Source of the DNA: Hyaloraphidium curvatum
Lineage: Eukaryota > Monoblepharomycota > Hyaloraphidiomycetes > Hyaloraphidiales > Hyaloraphidiaceae
Length of the DNA: 64,000 nucleotides
Reading direction: 5' to 3'
Assembly: GCA_025558095.1 (NCBI GenBank)
Contig: JAIVFI010000017.1
Coordinates: 434,001-498,000, forward strand
Shown here: positions 32,602 to 43,906 of the stretch, one piece after another
How positions within the stretch are numbered: the stretch's first letter is position 1
Layout: each line of letters begins with the position of its first letter
Made by a program: the position numbers and the translations under genes
Notes under the pieces: model-generated
What the model was told of the DNA's origin: nothing
Database searches by the model: none
What the model saw: only the letters and a program-made list of their open reading frames with translations

Positions 32602-34200
32602 GGCACACAAGGCGGATGGAAGGAAGTGGAATTAGGGGATCCATACCGATACTTTGTCCAATACCCTGGAAGATTGAATGGAACATGCTCCATTGACTTG
32701 CACCCCAAGGAACCAAAGCCCCGCCCCGTCCGCGTCCCGCTTCCGGCCTCATCGGCCTTCCCGTCCGCAGGGACACTTGCCTGCAACACATCCAACACCA
32801 TGCGGCAGTCTCCATCTGGAAAGCCGTGGGGGGGGGGAAGACGCCGGGTGTTGGGTCCAGGCGGGGCCGCCTCCCGACGGGCTTTGTCCGAACCCCCGCT
32901 GCCCGTCCACCCCCGGCCAACCCGCTCGCGAGCCATCCCAAGACATGCGAGGAGGTCGCTCGAGGATGTGTCTCATGCGGGAAGAGCGGCAGCAGGGGGA
33001 GAGAGGGGGGGGAACGGGTGCCGTGCGGCTTCATACGGCGGGATCCCGGGCGGCAAACGACGGCCTACCTCCCCCCGGCTTTCACCGGCTTTTCACGGCC
33101 CCCGCGGTGCGAGAAAGGCGGATCCATGCGTTGCCGAGCTCGTGGAGGCTCCCGGGCGGCGGCGGAGGGGTGATTGGCGGCGGTCGGGAGGCGGAGAGTT
33201 TTGGCGGGTCGGCGGGCGGAGCGGGAACCTGTGACCCACCCGTGCCAGCCCGCATCCCCTGGGCGTCGGGACTGGACCGACCGTGGCTTTGCTGCCTTCT
33301 CGTGCCATATAGTCGATGGATTGGATGGAAAGCGCCGAGTTTGAGGGGCGGCCGGTGCCTGAAGTCCGGAACGCCCAGCGGGCCGCAACGCCAATGCCTT
33401 GGGGAAGCCTGGCCGTGTCGCCCCGGGGCCCCGGAGGGAGCGGGGAGGGCGGGATCGGGGGTTGCGCGGTGTTGCGAGGGCCGCCGGGCGCCGGATGGGC
33501 GGGCGATCGGTGTGTCGCGGTGAGCGCAGTTGAGGGACGAGGATCGGATCCGGGGACGCAAATCTGGGCGGCCGCTATTTGCAGGCCAATGGAGCGGCGG
33601 GAGGGGCTGGGCGCCGGGGTGGGGACGGGATGGATGTCGGTGGTCAGCTTGGGGGCGGTTGCGGCGGCTGGATGGCCCCGACGAGGGGCAGAACGGGGGA
33701 AACAACTCCACGCGGCCAAAGTCTAGGCCCTCGGGCTTGCGGAGCTATCGGTTCCCGAAAGCCCCTTCACTGCCGCTGCCCGTTGTCGGGCGGGCCCGAC
33801 AACCTCGCGAGCGCTTGAAAGGCGTTTGGGAGTTTTGCGGATGGTAGTGCTGTGGAGGATTGGCGTTCAAAGAGGGGAAAAAGCTGGGGAGAGTTTTGGG
33901 GGGCTAAACCAGGGTCCCGGGTCTAGACTCTTGGGGTCTCGGTTGCCTTTTTCCCCCCGTCTTCGTTTCTCTCCGTCTGGCACGGCGCCAGAGCCTTTCT
34001 AGGCGACCGGGGTGGAATTTTCAGCCCGGATCAGCAGGTCGTCGCCCATGGGGCATCGATTCGGAGAGGCGGGGAAGGTTTCGGCTGGGCGGACGGTCTG
34101 TAGTGGCCTGGACCCCTCCGGTCGGCGGCGACCGCAAGCAGCTTTCGGTGGTTCAGTTTCCCGTTCCCCGCCATTCCCGGTACCAAGGAGCGGCGCGGGG
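32602..34200. other. Long intergenic region between the two kinases, 1.6 kb
   Basis: No gene, RNA or repeat family was recognised. It contains a G-run at 32827-32837, many GC-rich chance frames on both strands, and a pyrimidine-rich stretch at about 33940-33985 just upstream of kinase B, typical of a fungal transcription start region. It is the largest apparently empty stretch in the window. Confidence 0.45.
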
Positions 34201-35895
34201 ATGCTGGCGCCGTTCCCGCCTGCCCCGCTCATCCTCCCGCCGATGGCGCCGCCGCCGTCCGCGCCGTGGGCCGCGTGCCCGAGCAACTGCGGGCTTGCGG
34301 GGTCCTCGTCGTCGTCGTCAGCGGGCACGTGCGTGGCGTGCGGCGACTCGCCGTCGTCCGCGTGGGGCGCGCCGTCGTCTGCCGGCACGGCGGTGGCCGC
34401 GCCGGTGCCCGTGCTGTTCGGGTGGGCGCCGCTGGCCCCGCCTCCGGCCCCGCCCCCGCCCCCGCCCCCGCCCCCGCCGCCCGGCCCGACACGGCCGCCG
34501 TGCGCGCGCCGCGCCGTGCCCGCGTTCCACCCGTACGCGCGCGCGGAGCACCGCCGCCCGCGCTCGTTCGCCGACCCCCGGACGCACGCCGCGCTCGCCT
34601 GGCCGGCCGCACATCCCGCCTTCCCCTCGCCCGCGTGGGCCGCGGACCCCATCGCGCCGCCGCCGCCGCCGCCCGAACTCGCGCTGCTGGGCGAGCCCGC
34701 GCCGCCGCCGCCCCTGCCCCCGCTGCCCCCGCTGCCGCCGCGCCGCTCCTCCGCCAGCGCCGCGCCTGCCCTGCCACACGTCGGCGCCGTGCTGCCCCAC
34801 CCGCCGCTGCCCGCTCCCCTGTCGCGCTCAAAGGGCCCGCGCATCGGGCAGTTCCAGCTGCTGTCCCCCCTGGGTCGGGGCTCGTACGGCGTGGTGTACC
34901 TCGGCGAGGGCCCAGACGGCGGCCTGGTCGCAATCAAGCGCGTGCCGCTGTACCTCGCAGACGCGGCCTGCAAGCGCAGGCCCAACCCGCACATCGTCTC
35001 CGAGGTCGCCGCGCTCAACCTGGTGCGCGGCGCAGAGAACGTGGCGCAGCTGAAGGGTGGGTCGCACCGACGGCCGCACCGCACGTCAAGTTGCTGACGT
35101 GCACCCCCCGGTTAGACGTCCTCTACACCTCCAGCCACGCCAACCTCGTGCTCGACTACAGCCACGGCATCGACGTGCTGCGCTTCATGGAGGCCCGCAA
35201 GCGGCGCTTCGGCGCGCAGTGCACCGCGGGCGCCGCGGCCGACGCCGGCGCGCTGCCCGAGGAGTTCACCCGGCTCATCGTGCACGACATCCTCAAGGCG
35301 CTGCGCAGCGTGCATTCCGCGGGCATCGTGCACCGCGACGTCAAGCTTGGTGGGCATCCGCGCCGCGCCGCCGGACCGCGTCGCATGCTGACGTCCCCGC
35401 CCCCCCGCGCATGCAGACAACATCCTCATCTCCCCCCGCACCGGCGTCTCCTCCCTCATCGACTTCAACCTCGCCTCCCCCATGCGCGACCCCGCGCACC
35501 CCGCGCGCGAGGTGCGCTTCCGCCGCCCCGCGGGGTCGCTGCACTACTGCGCCCCCGACGTGCTGCGGACGTGCCTCGCCCGCGGCGCCGACCCGGACGC
35601 CGACGACGGCGACGCCCCCGACGGCAGGGGCTACGCGGCGTGCGGCGGGTGGCTGGACGTGTATTCCCTCGGCGTGGCGTGCTACTCGATGCTCGTCGGG
35701 CGGTTCCCGTTCCCGGGCGCCGGGGCGGGGGACATCCTCGCGAGCCACGCCGCGAAAGGCGGCCGGTGCTTCGCGGGCGACGAGGGGTGCGCGGTTTCCG
35801 AGGCCGCGAGGGCGTTCGTGGAGGGGTGCGTGGACGAAACGGGGAGGTGGAGCGCGGAGGAGGCGCTGAAGCACGCGTGGTTCGAGGGGCTGTGA
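34201..35895 (+). CDS. Serine/threonine protein kinase with DFN motif (paralogue B)
   Basis: Three exons, 34201-35056, 35116-35349, 35417-35895 (introns 59 and 67 nt), 522 aa; an ATG at 34048 would add 51 residues. About 210 Pro/Ala-rich residues come first, including a run of eleven prolines. The kinase domain has GRGSYGVVY, VAIKRV, then across intron 1 VLYTSSHANLVLDYSHG, catalytic loop HRDVKLDN split by intron 2, SSLIDFNLAS (DFN for DFG), SLHYCAPDVL and WLDVYSLGVACYSMLVGRFPF. Hinge and C-lobe resemble fungal Ran1/Ksp1-type and CAMK-like kinases. Paralogue A shares DFN, the C-A-P after the activation loop and W(L/V)DVYS. Substrates are unknown. Confidence 0.83.
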
Positions 35896-36059
35896 GCACC
35901 GCGACGAGGGGCGATAAGCTATGCTGGGCAGCACGGTTGAAGTTAAGATATCCTGGATGCTTGCTGAATGAACTCGGATGGCTTCGAAGCGATGCACGGA
36001 CGGGGCACTTGCATGCGCCGCCACACCTGCCGGCCCCGAATCTCGCCAACACAAACACC

Positions 36060-37089
36060 ATGTCCGACCTCCCCCCCGCCGCGGAGCTCCTCCTCACCCG
36101 CATCCGCGCGGCGCTCTCCGCCTTCTCTGCCCGGCTGGACGACGTCGACGCCGCGCTCGCCGCCGGCCGCAGCCTCGCGGAGCTCGCACCGACATTGGCC
36201 GCCATGGGCGGAGCGTGGGCGGCCGCGGACGGGCTGGTCAATGTCGTGGACGCGCTGGCGGTGCCTCCCGACGCCCGCCCGCAGATCCTGCGGGACGCCG
36301 TCGAGGTGCCGGGGCTCGAAAATGAGCACTGGCCCTCCGACTCGCCGGCGTTCCTGGGGTTCCAATCCAGGCTGTTCCCGGCGGCGTACCCGCACATCCG
36401 CCGCGCGATCATGCTGTGGCTCGATCCGAGGGTCGCGGCGCTGCACGGGGTGCCCGTCGGGGGGGTGCAGGGCATGGCCGGCGTCGCGGCGCGGGCGCTG
36501 CGGTGCAGCCCGCCCATGCAGGATGCGGGCAGGGCGGTGCGGCAATTCAGGATGTCGCCGGTGTTCTACGTGGGGAGGTGGTGCGCCAACCGGCTCTAGG
36601 TGCTGGCGAGGAAGAGCGCGGCCAACCGGGCGAGGTTCGCCGAGGACTGGGGATGCAGGACGCCGTGCTCGGCGCGGTACGCGGACCCCGACCGCCGCGA
36701 AAGCGGGCTGCCGGCGTTCCTGGAGGTGCTCGACGACGGCACGATGGCGCCCGACTGCGCGATGGCGCTCATGGCGCGGTACCGCGACCTCAGGGTCGCC
36801 CAACGGCCGCCGGGGCCGGGGGAGCCGGACGACCTGGGCGCGCTGGCGAGGCTGGCGCCGGCGATCGGGAAGGCGTTCGGCGCGGCGGATCGCGGGAAGG
36901 TGCCGCGGCCGGACGGGGGCCCGGGGGCGCCGCGGCTGTGCGATGTCTGCGGGAGGGGGCCGGGGGAGGGGGCAGAGCTGAGGAGGTGTTCGAGGTGCAG
37001 GGTGGTACTGCTCCAGGGAGTGCCAGGCGAGGGATTGGAGCGCGCACAAGGGGGCGTGTTTCGTTACGGGGGAAGCGGCGGGGAAGTGA
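36060..37089 (+). pseudogene. MYND-type zinc-finger protein with a frameshift in the MYND domain
   Basis: Starts MSDLPPAAELLLTRIRAALSAF. Exon 1 (36060-36536) splices by a 63-nt intron to 36600 (GRA|VLARKSAANRARF), although a 39-nt intron ending at the same acceptor also keeps frame. The C-terminus enters a MYND finger: CDVCGRGPGEGAELRRCSRC, then the rest, YCSRECQARDWSAHKGACF, sits one base out of frame from about 37004 and ends in TGA at 37087. Seven bases instead of six separate the two halves, so one extra base is present. Either the gene is broken, so the finger is lost, or the base is an assembly error. MYND fingers bind Pro-rich peptides. The N-terminal part matches no family known to me. 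Confidence 0.7.
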
Positions 37090-37188
37090 AGGGGGTTGCG
37101 GGCCGGTGTGGTCGTGGGAGGCAGGAGGCATGCGGACCGCTACAGCAAGAGCGACAAGAGGCCACTCTATGCAGGCTTGAAATGTCTA

Positions 37189-37999
37189 TTACTGGCTTGA
37201 AATGTAAGGGAGCCGCTTCACCCAATCCGTCGACTCCATCTCTATCTGGTCGGCAAGCCACGCAGCAATGGAGGCCCGTCGGATTCCGCTCGCGCTTGAA
37301 GAACCCCCAACAGGTCCGGCATTCACAGCCGTGGCAGAACCTGGAACATGGCGAAATGTCAGCAGCCGCTTGCATGCGTGTGGCGTCGAGGTCACGAAGC
37401 GAACCATTGCTGAGCCACCCCACTCTAAAAAGCGTCCAGTCAAGATCCCTGAACGCTTCGTCCTCGTTGAAGAGCTTGCCAATCGCAACAAACTCTGCCT
37501 TGCCGGCTGGTGCGATCAATGATATCAGTCCAACGCTGATGCCTTTCCGGAGCCATTGTCAGAATGCCGTGCACGCGGAACTCGGGCAGATTGTCCAAAC
37601 TCACTGTTCAACAGCGAGAATCCGTCGGCAACGTCGGCGTATGAGGTCGTTCCCAGTGCGAAAATCCTCCTGACCCCCGTCTTCTTCATGGCGCTCGCGA
37701 CGTTCCGGTACCCGCCCGAGATTGACCCGGCAACGTGCCCCGTCAGCCCGCACGGGCCCGAGGAACGAAACCACCGCGTCGACCTTGCGCGACCCCATAG
37801 CTGCGCAGATGTCCTCTTCGCTTTCCAGGGTGCCGGCGATGGGGAAGAACGTGGAGGGGTGGGTCGTGGCGAGGTCGGGGCGGAATTTGGAGGCGTTGCG
37901 GGAGTATGCGACGACCGTGTGGCTCCGCGAAAGGAAGAGGTCGATTGCGATGCTGCCTGCGAGGCCGGTGCCGCCGAGGACGAAGATCGTTTTGGGCAT
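37189..37999 (-). pseudogene. NmrA-like / atypical SDR Rossmann protein with a one-base frameshift
   Basis: Start MPKTIFVLGGTGLAGSIAID (Rossmann GGTGxxG). After VVSFLGPVRADG the frame breaks: the family continuation GGYRNVASAMKKTGVRRIF lies one frame away, next to a run of four G's at about 37736-37739 on the minus strand. Downstream, introns 37543-37604 (62 nt) and 37341-37395 (55 nt) join FALGTTSYADVADGFSLLN, LIAPAGKAEFVAIGKLF, LDWTLFRVGWLSNGSLR and ASIAAWLADQIE...WVKRLPYISSQ. Members of this fold bind NADP and act as redox sensors or reductases. If the extra G is real the protein ends early; an assembly error is equally possible. No splice signal repairs it. Confidence 0.7.
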
Positions 38000-38117
38000 T
38001 TGGAGTGCGGTTTCGATTAGTCGAGTCGATGCATGGGAAGGTAACGGGTAATTGAGACCTGGGAGCTTTCATAATCAAATCGACGTGTGAAACTCTCGTA
38101 ATCCACTGGTCACCAGC

Positions 38118-38205
38118 GGTACTGCTCGAGGGAGTTGCCAGGCGAGGGATTGGAGAGTGCACAAGGGGGCCTGTTTCGTTGCGGGGGGATGGGCGTGGAA
38201 GTGAC
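38118..38205 (+). pseudogene. Broken copy of a MYND-finger segment
   Basis: About 88 nt match 37004-37090 of the MYND gene with some ten substitutions, a 1-nt insertion (gagttgcc for gagtgcc) and small differences near the end. The copied part is the second half of the finger (YCSRE, then the frame is lost). Nothing of the N-terminal region is found upstream, where 38000-38117 shows no coding signal. It is a remnant about 1.1 kb downstream of its source, in the same orientation. Confidence 0.7.
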
Positions 38206-38454
38206 AAGGATTTCGGGCCGGGGTTGTTGCAGGAGAGACGTCGGTGAAGGTTCGCTGAGGGGAGGGCTCCCCGACGCACGCGGATGGACCGGGGAACAGT
38301 GTAGTATATAGGGCAAAGAGCAAGCGGTCCGCGTCGGCCGGACGGAGGGAGGGCACCAGGGCCCGGATCGCGTGCCCTTGCCGATGGGTGACGTGCCGAC
38401 AAGAGACCCTGGGAAACCTCGCCTCCCGAGTTCCCGCCTCGCATCGCCGCCGCC

Positions 38455-40363
38455 ATGGCAGCCGCCGCCGCCACCCTGTCCCCCGCGGCGGTCCCCGACG
38501 TCCCGCCGGTCGACGTGCTCGGCGATGAGGACGACGAGGTGCTGGAGCTGTACACCGCGGAACCGAAGAGCGTCGTCGGCCGGCTGTGGGACGCCGCGGG
38601 GTCGCTCGTCGGGGGCGCGATGCGGATGGCGGGGTTCGGGAAGGTGCAGGGCGCCGAGACGCTGCAGGAGCTGGCGGAGAGAAAGTGTGGGTGGCACGCC
38701 GCAGGGGGGGACGTCCCCCACCCGGGGACGGAAGCGTCTGGCCGGATGCCGGGGGCGTCCCCGTCCTCAAGCCGTGGAACACAAACGGGCACTGACCAAG
38801 ATTTTGCCACGGTTCAGACAACGAGATGATGGCCCGCGTCAAGGCGCACTTCCGCCGCGCCATCCTCTCCTTCCCCGTCGACCTCGACTACCCCGTCTTC
38901 CAGCTGGCCCAGGGCGGCGCCAACGGCGGCATCAGCATGTACGACGTGCTCCCCGCCGCGCTGCAGCCCGACGACCCGCTCGCCGAGCGGATGAAGAGCA
39001 TCGAGTCGACCTCGACGCTGCTCTGGCTGCTGGACCGGGTGATCCCCGTCACCAGCTGGGCCGTGCAGATGATCACGGCGGTGCCCAAGCGGCTGGCACA
39101 GGTGCTGGTCGTGGACATGGCGCTGATGAGGGAGGCGGCGAGCAGGTCGGCGTTCAAGGCCATCGTGGCGTACAAGCAGCTCACCGGGGCCGAGGGCGGC
39201 GAGGCCAAGAACGAGGTCAAGGCCGCGGAGGAGGAGAAGGCGCCGGCGCACGAGGCACCGCGGGACATCACCGCGCTGATCGACACGGGCAGCGTGGACG
39301 ATGCATGGACGGACGAGCTGACGGCCCACTTTGCCGGCCCAAAGCACATGTTCAGCGACGTCTACATGGGCGTGCCCTGGGCCGACACGGCCGACGGCAG
39401 GCGCGGGCTGGCGGTGCAGAAGGTGCTCAACGACCTGCAATTCGGCAAGGCCGCCTACGCCTACGCCCCGGCGGGCAAGCCGGCGGCGGAGCTCAAGACC
39501 GTGGACGACTTCGTCGGCCTCCTCAAGACCCTCGGCTTCCGCCCTTCGACCTACCTCAACGTTCGCATCGCCGACTTCCTCGACCTGCACACGATCAAGG
39601 GCCTCGAGCCGCCCGCAGAGGGCGCCTCGCCGCGCAAGACCGACTGGGCCAAGATCGACATCAAGGACATCGTCACGCCCGTGCTTGTGCTCATCCACGG
39701 GGAAGACAAGAAGGCGAAACCGTACCTGTTTCCGTGCATGCACAGCGAGTGGCACCTCGTGTGGACGCATCCGAAAGGCGCGTTCAACCTGGGCACACGG
39801 TTCTTCCACGGTCGGTCGCACCGGCCTTGCCTCGCTCCTGTATCTGACGATCCCGACCACCAGACATGTTCGCTGGCGCCCAGTTCCACCCCCGCAACGC
39901 GTGGGGCCTCCCCTGCTGGATCCAGAACCGCGAGTTTCTCGAGCGGTCCTCGTGGGAGGACCTCGATAAGGTGCTCGCGCGGGCGAGGCTCTACATCGAA
40001 AACATTACCAAGCTGGACCTCGGCCCAAACGGCGGCTACGGCCTTGTGGGGGTCTGCCAGGACTCGGCGGCCTTTGTCGAGCACGGGGTCTACGGGACCA
40101 TCACGCCGCCGCTCATCTCGGGCGAGCCGGGGGCGCGCAAGTGGGTCGTCGGGAAGGAGCCCGCGCTGGCGGACCTGCTGGCGCTGCCCGACGACGTGGA
40201 GCCGTCGCACGACCACCTGGTCCGGCTCGCGGCGTCGTTCCCGAGGATCTGCGGAGGGGTGAGGGTGCTCGAGGACACCAGGGATCGGCTGGTGAAGGAG
40301 GGCTTCAAGGTGCCCGAGGACGTGATGCCCAAGGCGGCGGCGACCGGTGAAGCCGCGCCGTGA
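38455..40363 (+). CDS. Orphan protein, 574 aa
   Basis: Three exons, 38455-38686, 38818-39810, 39864-40363. The first intron is long for this locus (131 nt); its junction yields ELAERKYNEMMARVKAHFRR, a continuous amphipathic helix. The protein starts MAAAAATLSPAAVPDVPP and has an amphipathic or hydrophobic stretch (LLWLLDRVIPVTSWAVQMI, about residue 145). A charged helix lies near residue 205, and the C-terminal half is globular with many aromatics (HSEWHLVWTHPKGAF, WGLPCWIQNREFLERSSW). No family or catalytic motif was recognised. Clean splice sites, consistent frame and conserved-looking composition support it as a real gene. Confidence 0.65.
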
Positions 40364-40456
40364 GGCTTCGACCGTCGATTTGCAGTGAGCTGCCCCGGGC
40401 AGCTATAGCTTTACTTAATCGGTACTGAGTTATAGAGAATTGAATATCGGATCCCG

Positions 40457-41603
40457 TCACTTGGGCTCCGGCGCCGCGGCCGCAGGCGCCGCCGTCGGCT
40501 CCTCCACGATCGTCTCCACCACCGTGACCACTTCCTCTTCGTGCGCGGCCGCGACGCCGCCGGGGTTCTCCGTGTATCCCGTTTTGAGCTCGTGCTGCCG
40601 CCCGGACCAGTACCCGTCGCCGTAGCTGACGGTGACCTCCTCGTCGGGCTTGAGCGCGCGGCTGGTGACGTAGACGACGTGCCAGAGGTTCCGCCAGGGG
40701 ACCATCTCCACGCTCGTGTCTGTCCAAAACAAGTGGTCAGACTGGGAAGGGTCGGCCGACGCGAATGGGCGAACGCACTGGGAACCTCGTCGTGGTTCGA
40801 GTAGCGGAGGTAGTTACCCTTGTGCCAGGCATCCAGCGACAGGCCGATGGGGTTCCCATTCTCGTCCTTGATCTGCTGGTCCGAGTTGTAGTGCCACGAG
40901 TACCGCGACCCGACCGACTGGTTCGTCACGACGCCCGCGTACACGCCGATGGGCGTTCCGACGGGGATGCCGACGCTCGCGAAGCTGGAAGCCGCGCGGT
41001 TGACGCCTGTCAGCGCGACTCCTCGGCGAGGAGCCGTTCGGCAAACACCCACAGCCCGTAGCCCCGCTCCGGCCCCGTCCAGGCGATGTACAGCCGCTCG
41101 TCGCCCTCGAATCCCTGCTCCAGGAAGGGCCCGTACATTTTCTCCTTGCCCTCGTTGCCCTCGATGTCGTCCTTGTAGCTCTGGTCGTTGCGGATGTCGT
41201 GCGCGGCGATGATGTCGGCCAGGATGGGGTCGACGGTGGTGTTGTAGATGGGCTCGACGCCCATGAGCGAGACAAAGTCCTTGTAGGTGTACTTGATGTG
41301 CGGCGGGGCTGCCGGCGCGGCCGGCTCGGGAGCCTTGGGCGCCGCGAGCAGGTGCTCCGGGAAGCGCACCTCGACGACGATGGGCGTGCTCTGCACGGGC
41401 ATTCAGCCCAACCCAGTGGCCACTCCGCGAATTCCCACCGTCCTGAGCAGCCACACGAGGGCGGCCAGCAGCAGCGCGTGCGCGGGGCGGATGCCGCCGA
41501 AGAACCAGTCGAGCCCGTCGTCGTCGCGGCGCCGCATCCTGGGCGCGTCCTCGGGCGGCGGCGTCGGCTCGAGCTGCTTGCGCGGCGGGGCAAGCTTTTC
41601 CAT
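40457..41603 (-). CDS. SET-domain protein with N-terminal membrane segment
   Basis: Four exons, 41603-41439, 41390-41053, 40984-40779, 40719-40457 (introns 48-68 nt), 323 aa. A hydrophobic helix (PAHALLLAALVWLLRT) lies at residues 40-55. The SET core is rebuilt by splicing: GYGLFASVGIPVGTPIGVYAG (about 20 residues, the GxG and xGxYxG start), then YSWHYNS and GNYLRYSNHDEVPNTSVEMV (the NHxxxPN knot) and VSYGDGYW at the end. The post-SET Cys motif is missing; the tail is Ala/Glu/Pro-rich. SET domains methylate lysines; a membrane-tethered, cytosolic substrate is possible. The catalytic Tyr and the Asn-His pair are present. Substrate unknown. Confidence 0.8.
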
Positions 41604-41800
41604 GCCGCGCGGGGCGGCGGGAGGAGGGCGGTGGGAATCGAGCGTGCTGCGGCGTGTCCGTCAACGCAGCACCCACGGAAGGTGCTGCGTCAGTCAGCCA
41701 GTTGAGGTAGGACGAATGGACAGGCTAGGCGTTAGACACAGCGTCTTAGACTGAGAAAGTTACATGTAGCTCTGCATACGTGCCGTGCCCGCGGCCTTTT

Positions 41801-43590
41801 TCACCTCCGCCTTCCCACTTCGACCCTGATCCCTCCCCTGCCCGCTCCGATCGCAACGGCAACGGCGACGCCCGCGACGAGGAACGGAGTGCTCCACTCC
41901 AGCACGTCGTGCACCGTCTGCAGCACCGTGAGGAAGGATGATCCCGAGGAGCCCGCGGCAGCCGCGGCGGGACGGAGCTCGATCGCTTCCGACTTCCGCT
42001 CCTCCCCGGCCTGCTCGGCCTCCACGGCGTGCGCGACCCGGGCCGCGGGCGCAGCATCCATCGCGTCCTCCACCTCGGTTATCTTTGCTGGCAGCGCAGC
42101 CGCCGGCACCCTGGCCTTGGGCTTCCATCCGGGCCCGGCGAGCCCTTCGCGCCAGAGCCTGCTACCGTCGTCCTCCTTCCACCCCGCCTTCTTCATCACC
42201 GAGAACATGGTGCCCACCGACTTGGGCACCGCCTTGCCGGCGACGAAGTTGACCACCCACCCGGGCACGCTGCCCCCGGGGTTGAGGTCCGCGATCTGCA
42301 GGGACCGCGTGCCGCCGTTGGGCAGCCTGGTAAAGATGCGGCCGGCGACGCTGGTCGTCATGCGCACGACGCCCTTGGGGTTCGGGGCGCGCGAGTGCTG
42401 CACCGACTTGGTGACGTGCAGGAAGCCCTGGGGCTCGCCTTCGCCCGAGAAATCGCTGGGGTAGGGGGCCAGGTGCGAGAGGAGCACAACGTCGCGCGCG
42501 GCGGTCGGCCACACGGGCTTGGCGCGGAGGTATTCGATGCGGGTCATGCGGTCCAGCACCTCGAGGATGTCGACGGCGTCAACCATTTCATCCCAGTTGA
42601 CGCGGGACGAGATGTCGGCGGACGTGTCCAGGGTCACTCCGATCGGCGTCGGGAGGTCGTACATGACCTGTGGGACAACGCATGCGAAAGCGTTTAGTCT
42701 GAGAACCCAATTTTCTCGACGCCGCATCCCACCTTGAAGCACCACTCGCCCTTCTTGTACTTCCAAACCTTGATCTCCACGCCGCTCTCGTTAACATTGG
42801 CGACCGAATCCCATTGCGATTCGTCCGTGTCCGTGGCGAGCCTCAGGAACTCGTTGACCATGGGCGGGACTTCCGCCAGGAGCGGGTGCTCCGGGGCCGC
42901 CACCGCGGTCTCGTCCGATGCCGTCGAAGTCGACGGCGACACCTCGGCCACCTGTGGGGCAGCGGCCGGCGGGGCCGGGGCGGGTGCGGCGGCGAAAACG
43001 ACCGGTGCTCCGCCCCTTTCCCTTGCCAACTCAGCCAGTGCCTCGTCCAGCTTCTCCGAGTCGCTCTTCTCGACGGTGAAGCCCGCGAACCGGCCGAACA
43101 GGGTCCACCCGTCCGGGAGCCCAAAGATGTTGTGGAACCAGCCGACGACGGCGACCACGAGCCACAGGATTTCGTTCTTGCTCGGCTGCACGATGTAGCC
43201 GTCGGCGCCGACCACCGGGTAGGGGAACAGGTACGAGAGCTGCAGTATCAACACCGGGACCCCCAGCAGGAGCAGCTGCGGCAGGGGGAACGGGAGCCGC
43301 ATGTCGGGAATCGAGGCCAGGAACCCGCCGCCACTGCGCTTGGCGGCGCCGCCTGACTCGCGGAAGCGCTGGCGGAGCATCAGGGCGTTGGGCGCGGGGG
43401 CCGCCCCGGGGCCGCTGAGCGGGACCGGGGCCGGCGGGGGCCGCGGGCGGCTGCGCGCCTCCTTCTGCCGCGCGGCGAGGGCCGCAGTCTCCTTTGCGAG
43501 GTACGCGCTGGCTTCGGGCCCGCTGCTGTGGTGGAAGCCGTACTTGGCGGCGCGGGACTGGGCGGCGAGGAACTTCTCGCGTCCGCTCAT
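41801..43590 (-). CDS. START-domain lipid-binding membrane protein
   Basis: Two exons, 43590-42733 and 42667-41801 (65-nt intron), 574 aa. The ATG at 43590 gives MSGREKFLAAQSRAAKYG. Two hydrophobic segments (PQLLLLGVPVLILQLSYLF, about residue 105, and ILWLVVAVVGWFHNIFGL) precede an Ala/Pro-rich linker. The START domain begins about residue 255 (SQWDSVANVNESGVEIKVW) and crosses the intron into VMYDLPTPIGVTLDTSADI, VNWDEMVDAVDILEVLD, VWPTAARDVVLLSHL and GWVVNFVAGKAVPKSV, the typical START/Bet v1-like order. A C-terminal hydrophobic helix (FLVAGVAVAVAIGAG) could be a tail anchor. Such proteins bind and transfer lipids at membrane contact sites; the ligand is unknown. Confidence 0.82.
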
Positions 43591-43906
43591 CCCCCGTCCG
43601 GCGACGCCGGCGAGCACCCGCAGGCCACTGATGCGGCCTGAATGCGGCGTAAACTGCCGCAAATGCCCGGTCCGGAGCCGGTTTTGGTGCTCGGGCCCCT
43701 GTCGGTGCTTGGGTGGCAAGTTGTAAAAACAGGCGAAACGCCAGGACCAATAGACTCGGAACCGAACAACCGCGCTCGATCGGGCTATTTGGGACGATCC
43801 ATGGCATTCTCGACCCTTCAAAACGTACAATCTATCGAGCCCCGCAAACCCTGTGCGGAACTCCCGGATATCAAGGCATCAAAACCCCAACCGATCGGGA
43901 ACCCGC
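43591..43906. other. Intergenic, 316 nt
   Basis: Holds the promoter of the START-domain gene and the 3' end region of the MTRR gene, both on the minus strand. No coding frame, repeat or RNA was recognised. Confidence 0.4.

Noticed and set aside
32602-34200. Several 100-280-codon frames between the two kinases
   Set aside because: All overlap on both strands, have biased Arg/Pro/Gly content, no ATG context, no introns and no motifs.
34441-34490. CCCCCG-type repeat tract as a possible regulatory repeat
   Set aside because: It lies in frame inside kinase B and encodes its proline run.
40985-41052. A 35-nt intron option in the SET gene
   Set aside because: The 68-nt intron starting gtgggt gives the exact SET motif GLFASVGIPVGTPIGVYAG, while the 35-nt one leaves extra residues.
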